A stretch of DNA of 64,000 nucleotides, taken from the NCBI RefSeq assembly GCF_036346615.1, contig NZ_CP107836.1, forward strand, positions 2,294,001 through 2,358,000. The letters run 5' to 3'. How positions within the stretch are numbered: position 1 is the first letter of the stretch; the number at the start of each line of letters is the position of its first letter. Of the stretch, positions 46,217-57,342 are shown piece by piece. The DNA comes from Streptomyces sp. NBC_00523 (GTDB lineage: Bacteria; Actinomycetota; Actinomycetes; Streptomycetales; Streptomycetaceae). The notes under the pieces were generated by a model, which worked only from the letters and a program-made list of their open reading frames with translations, was not told where the DNA came from and ran no database searches. Both the position numbers and the translations under genes were made by a program.

Positions 46217-49090
46217 ATGGCACGCGAGGTCTGGCGGGACACGGCGGAGAACGAGGCGGCCTCCGCCGTCTTCCATTTCGTGCAGCAGCTCATCGACGGC
46301 TACCGCCACAACCGGCCCGTGATGCCGCTGGTGGTCCTCCAGGCCGCCGACGCCGACGTACCGCCCGAGGTGGACGCCCGGGTCGAGCAGATCGTGCGCC
46401 AGGTCCACCGGGCCAACCAGCCGCGCCGCGTCCCCCTGCGCCTGCTCGACGGGCACGGCGACTCCCCGTACGACGCGGCGCTCGACATGGTCCGCACGCT
46501 GACCGAGAAGCCGTGGGAGACCCGGGGCGGTTCGCAGTACAAGCCGTTCGCGTTCCCCCGTTCCCGGCTGCTCGGCGCCATCGAGCAGGCCACCGAGGCC
46601 GTGCTGCGGGACCCGGACCCGGGCTGCACCCGGGACCAGCGCGACGAGCGGATCCTGGAGGAGCTGAGCGCGCTGCGCTGGCGGGCCGGGCGGCGCGGCC
46701 GGGGCACCTGGTGGACCGCGCTGCGCGAGTCGGTGCGGCCGGAGACCTTCGTGGGGGCCGTGGTCATCGCGGTCCTGGGCGTGCTGCTCGGCGAGATCGG
46801 CTGGCTGCCGACCATGCTGGTGGCCGTGGGCGCGGTCCTCGGGCTCGCGGTGATCCGGCTGATGACGACGTCGGCGCCGCCGCTGCTGTGGCTGCGCCGG
46901 GCCAGCCGGTGGTTCGCCACCACCTCGTCGCTGGCCGCCGCCAGTACCGGCTATCCGTCGGACGGCTGGTCCCGTCTCTCGCCCAGCGGTTCGTGGCGGG
47001 TGATCCGGGCACGGGCGGCGGTGGTCGCGGGGCGGGTGGCCGACGCGGCGGCGGGCGACGAGCGGTCCCGCCAGTTCCACCTGGAGCTGAGGGTCCAGGC
47101 GCTGCTGGAGGACCTGCGCAACAACTACCGGCCGCACGCGCCGGACTGGCGGCGCGGCAAGCGGACCGTGCCGCCGGTGGTCTTCCTGCCGAGGGCCGTC
47201 CAGAGCAACGGCGGCGTGCAGCTGATCAACGCCCTCAACAACGTCCGCTCCCGGCGCAGCGAGGTCGATCCGCTGCTGCTCCTGGCCTCGCTGCCGGCGG
47301 CCGAGATCCTGCGGCACACCCCGCCGCTGCCGCCCGACCCGCCGCCCGTGCACACGGGTGCGGCGCGGGCCCGGTACGAGGACTGGGTCGGCCATCTCAG
47401 CGTGGGGCAGGCGCCCTCGGGCACGGCCACGCCCGCCTGGGTGCTGCGGCTGCCGCTGTCGACGGACCAGCTGACCCATGAGCACGCGCACGCGCAGCTC
47501 TCCACGCAGCGGGTGCGCAGGACGTGGGTGTGGTGGGTGATGTCGCGGACGACGCTCGCCGGTCTGATGGCCGGCGCGCTGCTGGGCACGATGCTGCTGA
47601 GCAACCACCTGGCGAACCGTTACTGCCACGGTCCGCTCACGGATGTCGACACGGACTCGGTTCGGCTGGCCCGGCCGGGCGGCGGCGACAAGGAGTGCAT
47701 CGGCGTGGCGACGTCCACCCGGGTGCGCTTCGCGGAGGGCAACGGCCTGGAGCTGGACGGGGCCGGGGCCGGGGTCGCCTTCGACCGGATCGAGCGGGCG
47801 GTGGCCGAGGAGAACGCCTCGATCGAGCCGGGCGACAAGTACGTCACGCTGATCTACGCGGGTCCGTTCACCGCCCCGACCGCGGAGCCCACCCGCAAGG
47901 CCCTGGAGGAGCTGACCGGCGTCTACCTCTACCAGCACCACACCAACACGCTGGGCTTCTCCGTGAAGCTTCGGGTGCTGACCGCCAACGGCGGGCAGGA
48001 CATGCTCCAGCAGATACCCGCGGTGCGGAAGATCATCGAGGTGGCCGAAAGAGATGCGTCGGTCGTCGGCGTGGTCGGGCTCGGCCGGGACACCACCGAC
48101 AGCCCGGAGGCCACCGCGCTCCTTCAGCAGGCGGGCCTGCCCGTGGTGGACACCACCAACTCCGGGGGTTATCTGGCGACGGACTACTCCAACTACTTCG
48201 GCCTGGCGGCCACCGACCAGGAGCAGGCGGACGCCCTCGGCCTCGTCGCGAAGCAGGTGGCGGCGGGGGCGCCGGGCACGCACAAGCCCCGGGCCCTGGT
48301 CCTGTCGCGCAAGCTCGTCAACAACGACAAGGACCGCTACACGGTGGAGCAGCGCAAGGTGGGCAGCGCGATGCTCGCCAAGTCGGGCTTCGCGCTGTCG
48401 GAGCCGGTGGAGTACGACCTCGGCCGCCGCAGCAGCGCCGATCTGGACCGCCCCGTGCAGCAGATCTGCGCGGCGGACCCGGCGCCGGACGCGCTGTACT
48501 TCGCGGGCCGGGTCGAGGACGTCTCCAACCTGATGAGCCGCCTCGCTCGCAGCTGTTCGCGCCGCCCCATCACCGTCTTCACGGGCGACGACCTGACCAA
48601 GACCCGGCTCGACGCGAGCACGGACACCACGAAGAACGTCACGCTCTACCACACGGCCCTCGCCCCGATGGGCCGCGGCCGCGCGGACGGCTTCTACGAG
48701 GAGTCGCACCGGGCCCTGGCCAAACTGCTGCCCGAGGGCGGGACGCTTCCCCGCCTCCCGGTGTCGAAACCGTACGAGGACCCGCTCTTCGCGAGCGGCC
48801 AGTCGGTGATGTCGTACAGCGCCACGGCCGCGCTGTACGACGCGGCGAGCCACGGCGACGCGGTGAACAGCGCGGCGGAGACCTGGGCGAACCTGTACGC
48901 GGTGAACCTGCGGACGATGCCCACGGGGACGATCACCTTCCGCGGCTTCATCCCGTACGAGGCGCAGGCGGGCCACGGTCTGGACGTCGTGCAGATCACC
49001 TACCCGGACGGCCGGAGCCACGCCCGGGTCATCTGCGGCCGGGCGGCGGGGAAGGTGGCGCTGGAGCCGCCGGAGTGCCCGCTGAAGTGA
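46217..49090 (+). CDS. Large membrane protein with extracytoplasmic periplasmic-binding-protein domain
   Basis: A 957-residue protein I cannot assign to a named family. Residues 1-175 are a soluble region without a Walker A motif. A hydrophobic pair spans about 178-215, and a second soluble region (about 216-436) contains QLINALNNVRSRRSEVDPLLLLAS. A third transmembrane helix is at about 437-462. The outer part (463-957) resembles the type I periplasmic-binding fold of LivJ-like proteins, e.g. KYVTLIYAGPF, VVGVVGLGRDTTDSPEATALL, GLPVVDTTNSGG and ALYFAGRVEDV. This suggests a receptor that binds a small molecule outside and signals inside. I start at ATG 46217 because GGAAGG lies upstream; an ATG at 46139 is possible. 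No ABC transporter genes are adjacent. Confidence 0.82.
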   Translation: MAREVWRDTAENEAASAVFHFVQQLIDGYRHNRPVMPLVVLQAADADVPPEVDARVEQIVRQVHRANQPRRVPLRLLDGHGDSPYDAALDMVRTLTEKPWETRGGSQYKPFAFPRSRLLGAIEQATEAVLRDPDPGCTRDQRDERILEELSALRWRAGRRGRGTWWTALRESVRPETFVGAVVIAVLGVLLGEIGWLPTMLVAVGAVLGLAVIRLMTTSAPPLLWLRRASRWFATTSSLAAASTGYPSDGWSRLSPSGSWRVIRARAAVVAGRVADAAAGDERSRQFHLELRVQALLEDLRNNYRPHAPDWRRGKRTVPPVVFLPRAVQSNGGVQLINALNNVRSRRSEVDPLLLLASLPAAEILRHTPPLPPDPPPVHTGAARARYEDWVGHLSVGQAPSGTATPAWVLRLPLSTDQLTHEHAHAQLSTQRVRRTWVWWVMSRTTLAGLMAGALLGTMLLSNHLANRYCHGPLTDVDTDSVRLARPGGGDKECIGVATSTRVRFAEGNGLELDGAGAGVAFDRIERAVAEENASIEPGDKYVTLIYAGPFTAPTAEPTRKALEELTGVYLYQHHTNTLGFSVKLRVLTANGGQDMLQQIPAVRKIIEVAERDASVVGVVGLGRDTTDSPEATALLQQAGLPVVDTTNSGGYLATDYSNYFGLAATDQEQADALGLVAKQVAAGAPGTHKPRALVLSRKLVNNDKDRYTVEQRKVGSAMLAKSGFALSEPVEYDLGRRSSADLDRPVQQICAADPAPDALYFAGRVEDVSNLMSRLARSCSRRPITVFTGDDLTKTRLDASTDTTKNVTLYHTALAPMGRGRADGFYEESHRALAKLLPEGGTLPRLPVSKPYEDPLFASGQSVMSYSATAALYDAASHGDAVNSAAETWANLYAVNLRTMPTGTITFRGFIPYEAQAGHGLDVVQITYPDGRSHARVICGRAAGKVALEPPECPLK

Positions 49091-49108
49091 GCGGGGGCCG
49101 ACGCCCGC

Positions 49109-50341
49109 TCAGTCGACCAGGTCGCGTACCACCGCGTCGGCCAGCAGCCGCCCGCGCAGCGTCAGCACGGCCCGTCCGTCGGCGAACGGTCCCGGTTCCA
49201 GGAGGCCGTCGTCCACCGCCCGGCGGGCCGCCGCGAGGCCGGCCGGGGCGAGCAGGGAGAGCGGGCAGCCGTCCACGAGCCGCAGTTCCAGCAGGATGCG
49301 CTCGACGCGGCGGTCCTCGGCGGACAGGATCTCGCGCCCGGCCCCCGGCGAGCGCCCCTCGGCGAGCGCCTGCGCGTACGCCCCCGGGTGCTTCACGTTC
49401 CACCAGCGCACGCCCCCTACGTGGCTGTGCGCCCCCGGTCCGGCGCCCCACCAGTCGGCGCCCCGCCAGTACAGCTCGTTGTGCAGGCAGCGGCCCTCGG
49501 GCGTGCGGGCCCAGTTCGACACCTCGTACCAGGAGTAGCCGGCGGCGGCCATCGCCTCGTCCGCCATGAGGTAGCGGTCGGCGTGCGCGTCGTCGTCGGT
49601 CATCGGGATCTCGCCGCGCTTGATGCGGCGGGCGAGGCCGGTGCCCTCCTCCACGATCAGCGCGTACGCGGAGACGTGGTCGGGCCCGGCGCCGATCGCC
49701 GCGTCCAGGGACGCGCGCCAGTCGTCGTCGGACTCGCCGGGGGTGCCGTAGATCAGGTCCAGGTTGATGTGCTCGAAGCCGGCCGCCCGCGCCTCGGCCA
49801 CGCAGGCCTCGGGCCGGCCCGGGGTGTGGGTGCGGTCGAGGATCTTCAGGACGTGCTGCCGGGCGCTCTGCATGCCGAAGGAGATCCGGTTGAAGCCGCC
49901 CGCGCGCAGCTCCGCCAGGTAGGCCGGGCCCACGGACTCCGGATTGGCCTCGGTGGTGATCTCGGCGTCGTCGGCGAGCCCGAACTCGTCGCGGACCGCC
50001 GCCAGCATCCGGACCAGGTCGGCCGCGGCGAGCAGGGTCGGGGTGCCGCCGCCGACGAAGACCGTGCGGACCGGGCGGGGGTCGTCGCCGAGGACCTTGC
50101 GGGCCTGGCGGACCTCGCCGATCAGGTGGGACGCGTAGTTGTCGCGGGAGGCCAGCGCACCGCCGGAGCCGCGCAGCTCGGTCGCCGTGTAGGTGTTGAA
50201 GTCGCAGTAGCCGCAGCGGGTCGCGCAGTACGGCACGTGCAGGTAGAAGCCGAGCGGGCGGCCGGCTGCGCCTTCCAGGGCATGGCGGGGCAGCGCCCCG
50301 TCGTCGGGCACGGGTTCACCATCGGGCAGTACGGAAGGCAT
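49109..50341 (-). CDS. hemW: Radical SAM heme chaperone HemW
   Basis: A 410-residue protein that delivers heme; long misannotated as oxygen-independent coproporphyrinogen oxidase. The radical SAM cluster motif is HVPYCATRCGYCDFN (CxxxCxxC). GGGTPTLL, the TTEANPESV segment and GMQSARQHVLKILDRTHTP are typical of the family, as is the HemN C-terminal domain. The ATG at 50341 is preceded by GACAAT 7 nt upstream, suggesting a leaderless mRNA. An ATG at 50350 is also in frame. Its stop is 18 bp from the convergent receptor-like gene. Confidence 0.93.
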   Translation of the reverse strand: MPSVLPDGEPVPDDGALPRHALEGAAGRPLGFYLHVPYCATRCGYCDFNTYTATELRGSGGALASRDNYASHLIGEVRQARKVLGDDPRPVRTVFVGGGTPTLLAAADLVRMLAAVRDEFGLADDAEITTEANPESVGPAYLAELRAGGFNRISFGMQSARQHVLKILDRTHTPGRPEACVAEARAAGFEHINLDLIYGTPGESDDDWRASLDAAIGAGPDHVSAYALIVEEGTGLARRIKRGEIPMTDDDAHADRYLMADEAMAAAGYSWYEVSNWARTPEGRCLHNELYWRGADWWGAGPGAHSHVGGVRWWNVKHPGAYAQALAEGRSPGAGREILSAEDRRVERILLELRLVDGCPLSLLAPAGLAAARRAVDDGLLEPGPFADGRAVLTLRGRLLADAVVRDLVD

Positions 50342-50395
50342 ACCGCCCATTGTCGCGCGCCGCCCGGCAAACGGACGCCATGCCCCGGACCGGCG

Positions 50396-52303
50396 CTACT
50401 CGGCCTGGAGCACCAGCAGCGCCAGGTCGTCGTCCGGCGGCCGCTCGGCGAAGTCGTGCACGGCGTGCTTGATGCGCTCCGCGATCTCCTCCGCACTCAG
50501 CCCCGCGCACCCCGACAGCGCCTGCGCCAGCCCGTCCCCGTCGTCGAACATCAGGCCGCCCGAGCGCCGCTCCGTGACCCCGTCGGTGACGCAGAGCAGG
50601 CTGTCGCCGGGCGCCAGGTCGAAGCTCTGGGTCTCGTAGACGGCGTCGTCCATCAGCCCGAGCAGCAGCTGCGGCTCGGCGGCGGGGCGCACGGTGCCGT
50701 CCGGGCGCAGCAGCAGCGGCAGCGGGTGCCCGGCACTGGCCAGGGTGCAGCGGGCGCCGCCACCGGGCAGCGGCACCAGCTCCCCGTACAGCAGGGACAG
50801 GAAGCGGGACTGCCCGCCGTTGTCCGCGGAGTGCTGGCCCCCGGCGGCGGCGACCATGAGCGCGGCGGCCTCGGCGGCCTCCATGGCGTCGTCCAGGAGC
50901 AGCCGGTTGAGCCGGACCAGGACCTCGTCGGCCTGGAAGCCCTCGCGGGCCAGCAGCCGCAGCCAGGGGCGCGCCAGGCCGGTGACGACGGCGGCCTCGG
51001 GGCCGCTGCCCTGGACGTCGCCGAGGACGAAGCACCAGCGGTCGCCGGGGCAGGGGAAGATGTCGTAGAAGTCACCGCCCACGACGCCGTCGTCGCTCGG
51101 TTCGTAGACGAGGGAGCTGGCCACCCCCGGTATTTGGGCGACCTTGCTGGGCAGCAGCCCGCGCTGGAGGATGCGGCTGATGGTGGCCTGCCGGGTGTAG
51201 GCGCGGGCGGCGCCCACGGCGAGGCCGACGCGGCGCACGAAGTCCTCGATGAGGGCCGTCAGCTCGTCGGGCAGCCGGTCGGTGGACTCGCGGCCCAGGA
51301 GTACGGCTCCGAGGGTGCGGCCGCCCGAGGTGATCCGGTAGGCGAAGGCGACGCCCTCCTGCTCGTCCGGCGGCTCGCCGTCCTCCGCGCTGCCGGGCCA
51401 CGGCATGGTGACGGCGCCGGTGCCGACGCGCTCGGGGAGCCGGAGCGGGTCGCCCTCCAGCAGGGCGCGCAGCGTCCCGATGTGCTCCTCGTCCACGTGC
51501 CAGACCTTGGCGAGGCGGGGGACGGCCGCGGGGCCGCCGCTCTCGGGCTCCAGCCAGATCGCGCACCAGTCGGCGAGGCGGGGGACGAGTAACTGCCCGG
51601 CGAGGGCCGCCACGATGTCCTCGTCCAGCTGCCCGGCCAGCAGGTCGGACGCCTCGGCGAGGAAGGACAGCGCGCCGCGCCCGGCCCAGTCCCCGTCGTC
51701 GCGGCCGGTGCGCCGGGCGGAGGGGGCGAGCAGCTCGGCGGCGCGCAGGCCGCGGTCGAGCCCGGTCTCGCCGCGCCCCTCGGGGAACGGGTTCCAGTCG
51801 TCCACGGGGAGCCGGGCCCAGACGGTCTTCGTGCCGGTGCGGTAGGTGATGCCCCAGCGCTCGGCGAGGGCGGCGACGATGTCCAGCCCGCGCCCGTAGT
51901 CGGCGGGCTCGCCCACGCCCTCGGAGCTGTGCGCATGGTCGCCGCGGACCGTGCGGCCGGGGTGGTGGTCGGAGACCTCCAGGACCAGGGCGGACTGCTC
52001 GTCCTCGGTGGCCTCCTCCAGCCGGAAGAGGAGTTCGACCGCGGTGCCCGCGTGGACGACGGCGTTGGTCACCAGCTCGCTGACGATCATCGCGGCGTCA
52101 TCGGACAGCCGCTCGCTGAACCCGACCGCGGCGGGCAGCCCCAGCCCGGTCCACTCGTCCAGCGCGGCAGTGACGAACCTCCGGGCCGCCGCGGGCGCGA
52201 GGAGGTTGCCGGGCAGGCTGGTCCGGGCGACCGGCTGTGAGCCTGTGGCGGCGGTGGTTCCGGGACGCTGCACGATGTCCCGCTGCAAGGGAATGGACCC
52301 CAC
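50396..52303 (-). CDS. HATPase-GAF-SpoIIE protein phosphatase
   Basis: A 635-residue signalling protein. An N-terminal HATPase_c anti-sigma-like domain (about 30-170) has DDAAMIVSELVTNAVVHAGT and DYGRGLDIVAALAERWG. A GAF-like region follows (about 200-370). The C-terminal SpoIIE/PP2C domain (about 385-635) shows GGDFYDIFP, VLGDVQGSGPEAA, CVTDGVTERR and the terminal DDDLALLVLQ. Such proteins act in partner-switching control of sigma factors. The start is GTG 52303. Codon 238 (51590-51592) is TTA, so expression may need the bldA tRNA. No anti-sigma antagonist gene lies beside it. Confidence 0.92.
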   Translation of the reverse strand: MGSIPLQRDIVQRPGTTAATGSQPVARTSLPGNLLAPAAARRFVTAALDEWTGLGLPAAVGFSERLSDDAAMIVSELVTNAVVHAGTAVELLFRLEEATEDEQSALVLEVSDHHPGRTVRGDHAHSSEGVGEPADYGRGLDIVAALAERWGITYRTGTKTVWARLPVDDWNPFPEGRGETGLDRGLRAAELLAPSARRTGRDDGDWAGRGALSFLAEASDLLAGQLDEDIVAALAGQLLVPRLADWCAIWLEPESGGPAAVPRLAKVWHVDEEHIGTLRALLEGDPLRLPERVGTGAVTMPWPGSAEDGEPPDEQEGVAFAYRITSGGRTLGAVLLGRESTDRLPDELTALIEDFVRRVGLAVGAARAYTRQATISRILQRGLLPSKVAQIPGVASSLVYEPSDDGVVGGDFYDIFPCPGDRWCFVLGDVQGSGPEAAVVTGLARPWLRLLAREGFQADEVLVRLNRLLLDDAMEAAEAAALMVAAAGGQHSADNGGQSRFLSLLYGELVPLPGGGARCTLASAGHPLPLLLRPDGTVRPAAEPQLLLGLMDDAVYETQSFDLAPGDSLLCVTDGVTERRSGGLMFDDGDGLAQALSGCAGLSAEEIAERIKHAVHDFAERPPDDDLALLVLQAE

Positions 52304-52446
52304 AGGGCGGCTCCTGACCTGTTCTCGCTCTGCCTGTTTCTCCGTGGTGCGCCGCTGACGACACGGACAGAGTGACAGATCGGCCCTTCACATACGCGCC
52401 GAGTTACCGAAGTGGGTGGTCAAGACGTTGCGGTGAGAACACGCCG

Positions 52447-52474
52447 GCCCCCCGCGCCGGTGTGCGCGGGGGGC
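52447..52474. terminator. Terminator downstream of the acyl-CoA ligase gene
   Basis: GCCCCCCGCGC (52447-52457) pairs with GCGCGGGGGGC (52464-52474) across a 6-nt loop. On the plus strand TTT follows. It lies 36 bp beyond the stop of the minus-strand ligase gene and upstream of the SpoIIE gene. The rest of the 206-bp gap has no feature I can name. Confidence 0.7.
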
Positions 52475-52509
52475 TTTCGGGGGGCGTACGGAGGTGCCGC
52501 GGGCGCCCG

Positions 52510-54399
<1,890 letters not shown>

Positions 54400-54558
54400 G
54401 ACATCCTCCGGGCCTGCGGCGATGGTGCTTGCTGCTGTCTGCGTCTACGTGCTGCGATCCCGCTTGCTTAACTGGCGAGTAACTAAGAAGTCGTGATCAG
54501 GGTAGAGCGCCCGCGCGCCCCGCGTAAGGGGCAATCGGACGCCGCTTGATAACGAACG

Positions 54559-54594
54559 GGCCCCCGCACCGCAGCGTGCTGCGATACGGGGGCC
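54559..54594. terminator. lepA terminator
   Basis: GGCCCCCG (54559-54566) pairs with CGGGGGCC (54587-54594), and an inner GCAGC/GCTGC stem gives a tall bulged hairpin. It lies 22 bp after the lepA stop, in the gap before the ligase gene. Confidence 0.7.
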
Positions 54595-54615
54595 GCCTGT
54601 CCTGTCCTGCCCGGA

Positions 54616-56490
54616 CTACTTCTTGGCCTTGCCCTCACCGGCGGACTCGTCGGTCGACAGCACGGAGATGAACGCGTCCTGCGGCACCTCCACGTTGCCG
54701 ACCATCTTCATCCGCTTCTTGCCTTCCTTCTGCTTCTCCAGCAGCTTGCGCTTACGGGAGATGTCGCCGCCGTAGCACTTGGCGAGGACGTCCTTGCGGA
54801 TGGCGCGGACGGTCTCACGGGCGATGACCCGGGAGCCGATGGCCGCCTGGATCGGCACCTCGAAGTTCTGCCGGGGGATGAGCTTCTGCAGCTTGGCGAC
54901 GAGGCGTACACCGTACGCGTACGCCTTGTCCTTGTGCGTGACCGCGGAGAACGCGTCGACCTTGTCGCCGTGCAGCAGGATGTCGACCTTGACGAGCTGG
55001 GCCGACTGCTCGCCGGTGGGCTCGTAGTCGAGGGAGGCGTAACCCCGGGTCTTGGACTTCAGCTGGTCGAAGAAGTCGAAGACGATCTCCGCGAGCGGCA
55101 GCGTGTAGCGGATCTCGACGCGGTCCTCGGAGAGGTAGTCCATACCGAGGAGGGTGCCGCGGCGCTGCTGGCACAGCTCCATGATCGCGCCGATGAACTC
55201 GCTGGGCGCCAGGACCGTGGCCCGGACGACCGGCTCGTGCACCTTGTCGATCTTGCCCTCGGGGAATTCACTCGGGTTGGTGACGACGTGCTCGCTGCCG
55301 TCCTCCATCTCGACCCGGTAGACCACGTTGGGCGCGGTGGCGATGAGGTCGAGGCCGAACTCGCGCTCCAGCCGCTCGCGGACCACGTCCAGGTGGAGCA
55401 GGCCGAGGAAGCCGACGCGGAAGCCGAAGCCGAGCGCCGCGGAGGTCTCCGGCTCGTACACCAGGGCGGCGTCGTTGAGCTGGAGCTTGTCCAGGGCCTC
55501 GCGCAGGTCCGGGTAGTCCGAGCCGTCCAGCGGGTAGAGCCCGGAGAACACCATCGGCTTGGGGTCCTTGTAGCCGCCCAGGGCCTCGGTCGCGCCGTTG
55601 TTCAGCGAGGTGATCGTGTCACCGACCTTGGACTGCCGGACGTCCTTCACGCCGGTGATGATGTAGCCGACCTCGCCGACGCCGATGCCGTCGGAGGGCG
55701 TCATCTCCGGCGAGGAGACACCGATCTCCAGCAGCTCGTGGGTGGCGCCGGTCGACATCATCCGGATCCGCTCGCGCTTGTTGAGCGAGCCGTCCACGAC
55801 ACGGACGTACGTGACGACGCCCCGGTACGAGTCGTAGACCGAGTCGAAGATCATCGCGCGGGCGGGCGCGTCGGCGTTCCCGACGGGTGCCGGGACGTCC
55901 CGGACGACGCGGTCGAGCAGCGCGTCCACGCCCATGCCGGTCTTCGCGGAGACCTTGAGCACGTCCTCCGGCTGGCAGCCGATGAGGTGGGCCAGCTCCT
56001 CGGAGAACTTCTCGGGCTGGGCGGCCGGAAGGTCGATCTTGTTGAGCACCGGGACGATGGTGAGGTCGTTCTCCATCGCCAGGTAGAGGTTGGCCAGGGT
56101 CTGGGCCTCGATGCCCTGCGCGGCGTCGACCAGCAGGATCGTGCCCTCGCAGGCGGCCAGCGACCGGGAGACCTCGTACGTGAAGTCGACGTGGCCCGGC
56201 GTGTCGATCATGTTGAGGACATGGGTGCTGCCCTGGCCCTCACCGGTGGTCGGCGCCCAGGGCAGGCGGACCGCCTGGGACTTGATGGTGATGCCGCGCT
56301 CGCGCTCGATGTCCATCCGGTCGAGGTACTGAGCGCGCATCTGCCGCTGGTCGACCACCCCGGTGAGCTGGAGCATCCGGTCGGCAAGGGTCGACTTGCC
56401 GTGGTCGATGTGCGCGATGATGCAGAAATTGCGGATCAGCGCCGGGTCGGTACGGCTCGGCTCGGGCACGTGGAGAGGAGTCGCGGGCAC
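54616..56490 (-). CDS. lepA: Elongation factor 4 (LepA)
   Basis: A 624-residue translational GTPase linked to 30S biogenesis and elongation quality control. GTP-binding motifs are [17 protein letters not shown] and NKIDLP. Domains II and III and the EF4-specific C-terminal domain are present ([23 protein letters not shown]). The start is GTG 56490, with a poor ribosome site; homologues begin about here. It is divergent from rpsT, an arrangement common in bacteria. Confidence 0.96.
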   Translation of the reverse strand: MPATPLHVPEPSRTDPALIRNFCIIAHIDHGKSTLADRMLQLTGVVDQRQMRAQYLDRMDIERERGITIKSQAVRLPWAPTTGEGQGSTHVLNMIDTPGHVDFTYEVSRSLAACEGTILLVDAAQGIEAQTLANLYLAMENDLTIVPVLNKIDLPAAQPEKFSEELAHLIGCQPEDVLKVSAKTGMGVDALLDRVVRDVPAPVGNADAPARAMIFDSVYDSYRGVVTYVRVVDGSLNKRERIRMMSTGATHELLEIGVSSPEMTPSDGIGVGEVGYIITGVKDVRQSKVGDTITSLNNGATEALGGYKDPKPMVFSGLYPLDGSDYPDLREALDKLQLNDAALVYEPETSAALGFGFRVGFLGLLHLDVVRERLEREFGLDLIATAPNVVYRVEMEDGSEHVVTNPSEFPEGKIDKVHEPVVRATVLAPSEFIGAIMELCQQRRGTLLGMDYLSEDRVEIRYTLPLAEIVFDFFDQLKSKTRGYASLDYEPTGEQSAQLVKVDILLHGDKVDAFSAVTHKDKAYAYGVRLVAKLQKLIPRQNFEVPIQAAIGSRVIARETVRAIRKDVLAKCYGGDISRKRKLLEKQKEGKKRMKMVGNVEVPQDAFISVLSTDESAGEGKAKK

Positions 56491-56599
56491 GCAGGGTCCT
56501 GATTCTTGAGACGCCGGACGCCGTGTCTCGGGTCGGTTCGGGTCGGGGCGGATCTGTACGTAGCCTCCATCGTCCCACGCCTGCGGGGCGGCGACCGGT

Positions 56600-56629
56600 T
56601 TGGGCCGGTCGGACCGCTCCTGCTACCGT
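56600..56629 (+). promoter_or_regulatory. rpsT promoter
   Basis: TTGGGC (56600-56605) and TACCGT (56624-56629) are separated by 18 nt. The leader to the rpsT start would be about 70 nt. It fits a HrdB-dependent ribosomal protein promoter. Confidence 0.5.
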
Positions 56630-56704
56630 GGACAGCTGTGCCATGTGGCTCTCGGGCCGCATGGACACACATCGAAGATCCAACGAACCTGAAAAGGCTC
56701 TTTC

Positions 56705-56971
56705 GTGGCGAACATCAAGTCCCAGATCAAGCGGAACAAGACGAACGAGAAGGCGCGCCTGCGCAACAAGGCCGTCAAGTCGTCGCTCAAGACCGCGATT
56801 CGCAAGGCCCGCGAGGCCGTCGCCGCCGGCGACGTCGAGAAGGCCACCGTCGCCGTGCGCGCCGCGTCCCGTCAGCTGGACAAGGCCGTCTCGAAGGGTG
56901 TCATCCACAAGAACGCCGCCGCCAACAAGAAGTCGGCGCTGGCCTCCAAGGCTGCCACCCTCCAGGGCTGA
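56705..56971 (+). CDS. rpsT: 30S ribosomal protein bS20
   Basis: An 88-residue, strongly basic, all-helical protein that binds 16S rRNA early in 30S assembly. The start [21 protein letters not shown] is diagnostic. The GTG at 56705 has AAAAGG upstream. It is divergent from lepA and has a long leader, where S20 autoregulation is known in other bacteria. Its Lys/Arg content and codon use are typical of a highly expressed gene. Confidence 0.97.
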   Translation: MANIKSQIKRNKTNEKARLRNKAVKSSLKTAIRKAREAVAAGDVEKATVAVRAASRQLDKAVSKGVIHKNAAANKKSALASKAATLQG

Positions 56972-57092
56972 GCGATCTGATCCCACCGCCGGAACGGATC
57001 AAGCGGGCCCTCTACCCCGCTCCTGCCCGGCCCCCGCGCCGCACACCGAACCTGCGTTCGCCACGCGGGTGCGACGCACCCATCTGAACCCG

Positions 57093-57127
57093 AGGCCCCG
57101 CCACCCTTTCCCCAGGGAGCGGGGCCT
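57093..57127. terminator. Stem-loop downstream of rpsT
   Basis: AGGCCCCGC (57093-57101) pairs with GCGGGGCCT (57119-57127) and is followed by TTCGGC. It lies 121 bp after the rpsT stop. Confidence 0.55.
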
Positions 57128-57195
57128 TCGGCGTGGGCTTTCAGCCCTGCACGCAGGCAGGCAAACCCGGCCCAGGCCGACAAAACCCAGCCCGT

Positions 57196-57308
57196 CCGGC
57201 GCTTGAGGACGCCCGAACCCGCACGCCCACGGCCCGCGCGGCAAACCGAGCCGGTCCGGCGCTTGAGGACGCCCGAACGGCAAGTTCAAGCCCGTCCGGC
57301 GCTTGAGG
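57196..57308. repeat. Three direct copies of the CCGGCGCTTGAGGAC element
   Basis: Cores start at 57196, 57256 and 57296 and are each followed by AC. The first two copies also share GCCCGAAC afterwards. All three share (C/G)GTCCGGCGCTTGAGGAC. The same family occurs in inverted form at 36.2 kb. Confidence 0.7.
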
Positions 57309-57342
57309 ACAACCGCGGCGCGCGGCCCCCACCGCACCGCAA

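Larger units (their letters stand above)
56972..57342. other. Intergenic region between rpsT and holA with repeats
   Basis: This 371-bp gap lies between convergent genes. It contains the rpsT stem-loop and three direct CCGGCGCTTGAGG repeats. I see no gene in it. Confidence 0.6.

Noticed and set aside
48000-49000. ABC transporter operon around the LivJ-like domain
   Set aside because: Neither permease nor ATPase genes are adjacent; the neighbours are DUF3097 and hemW. The domain is fused to a membrane anchor instead.
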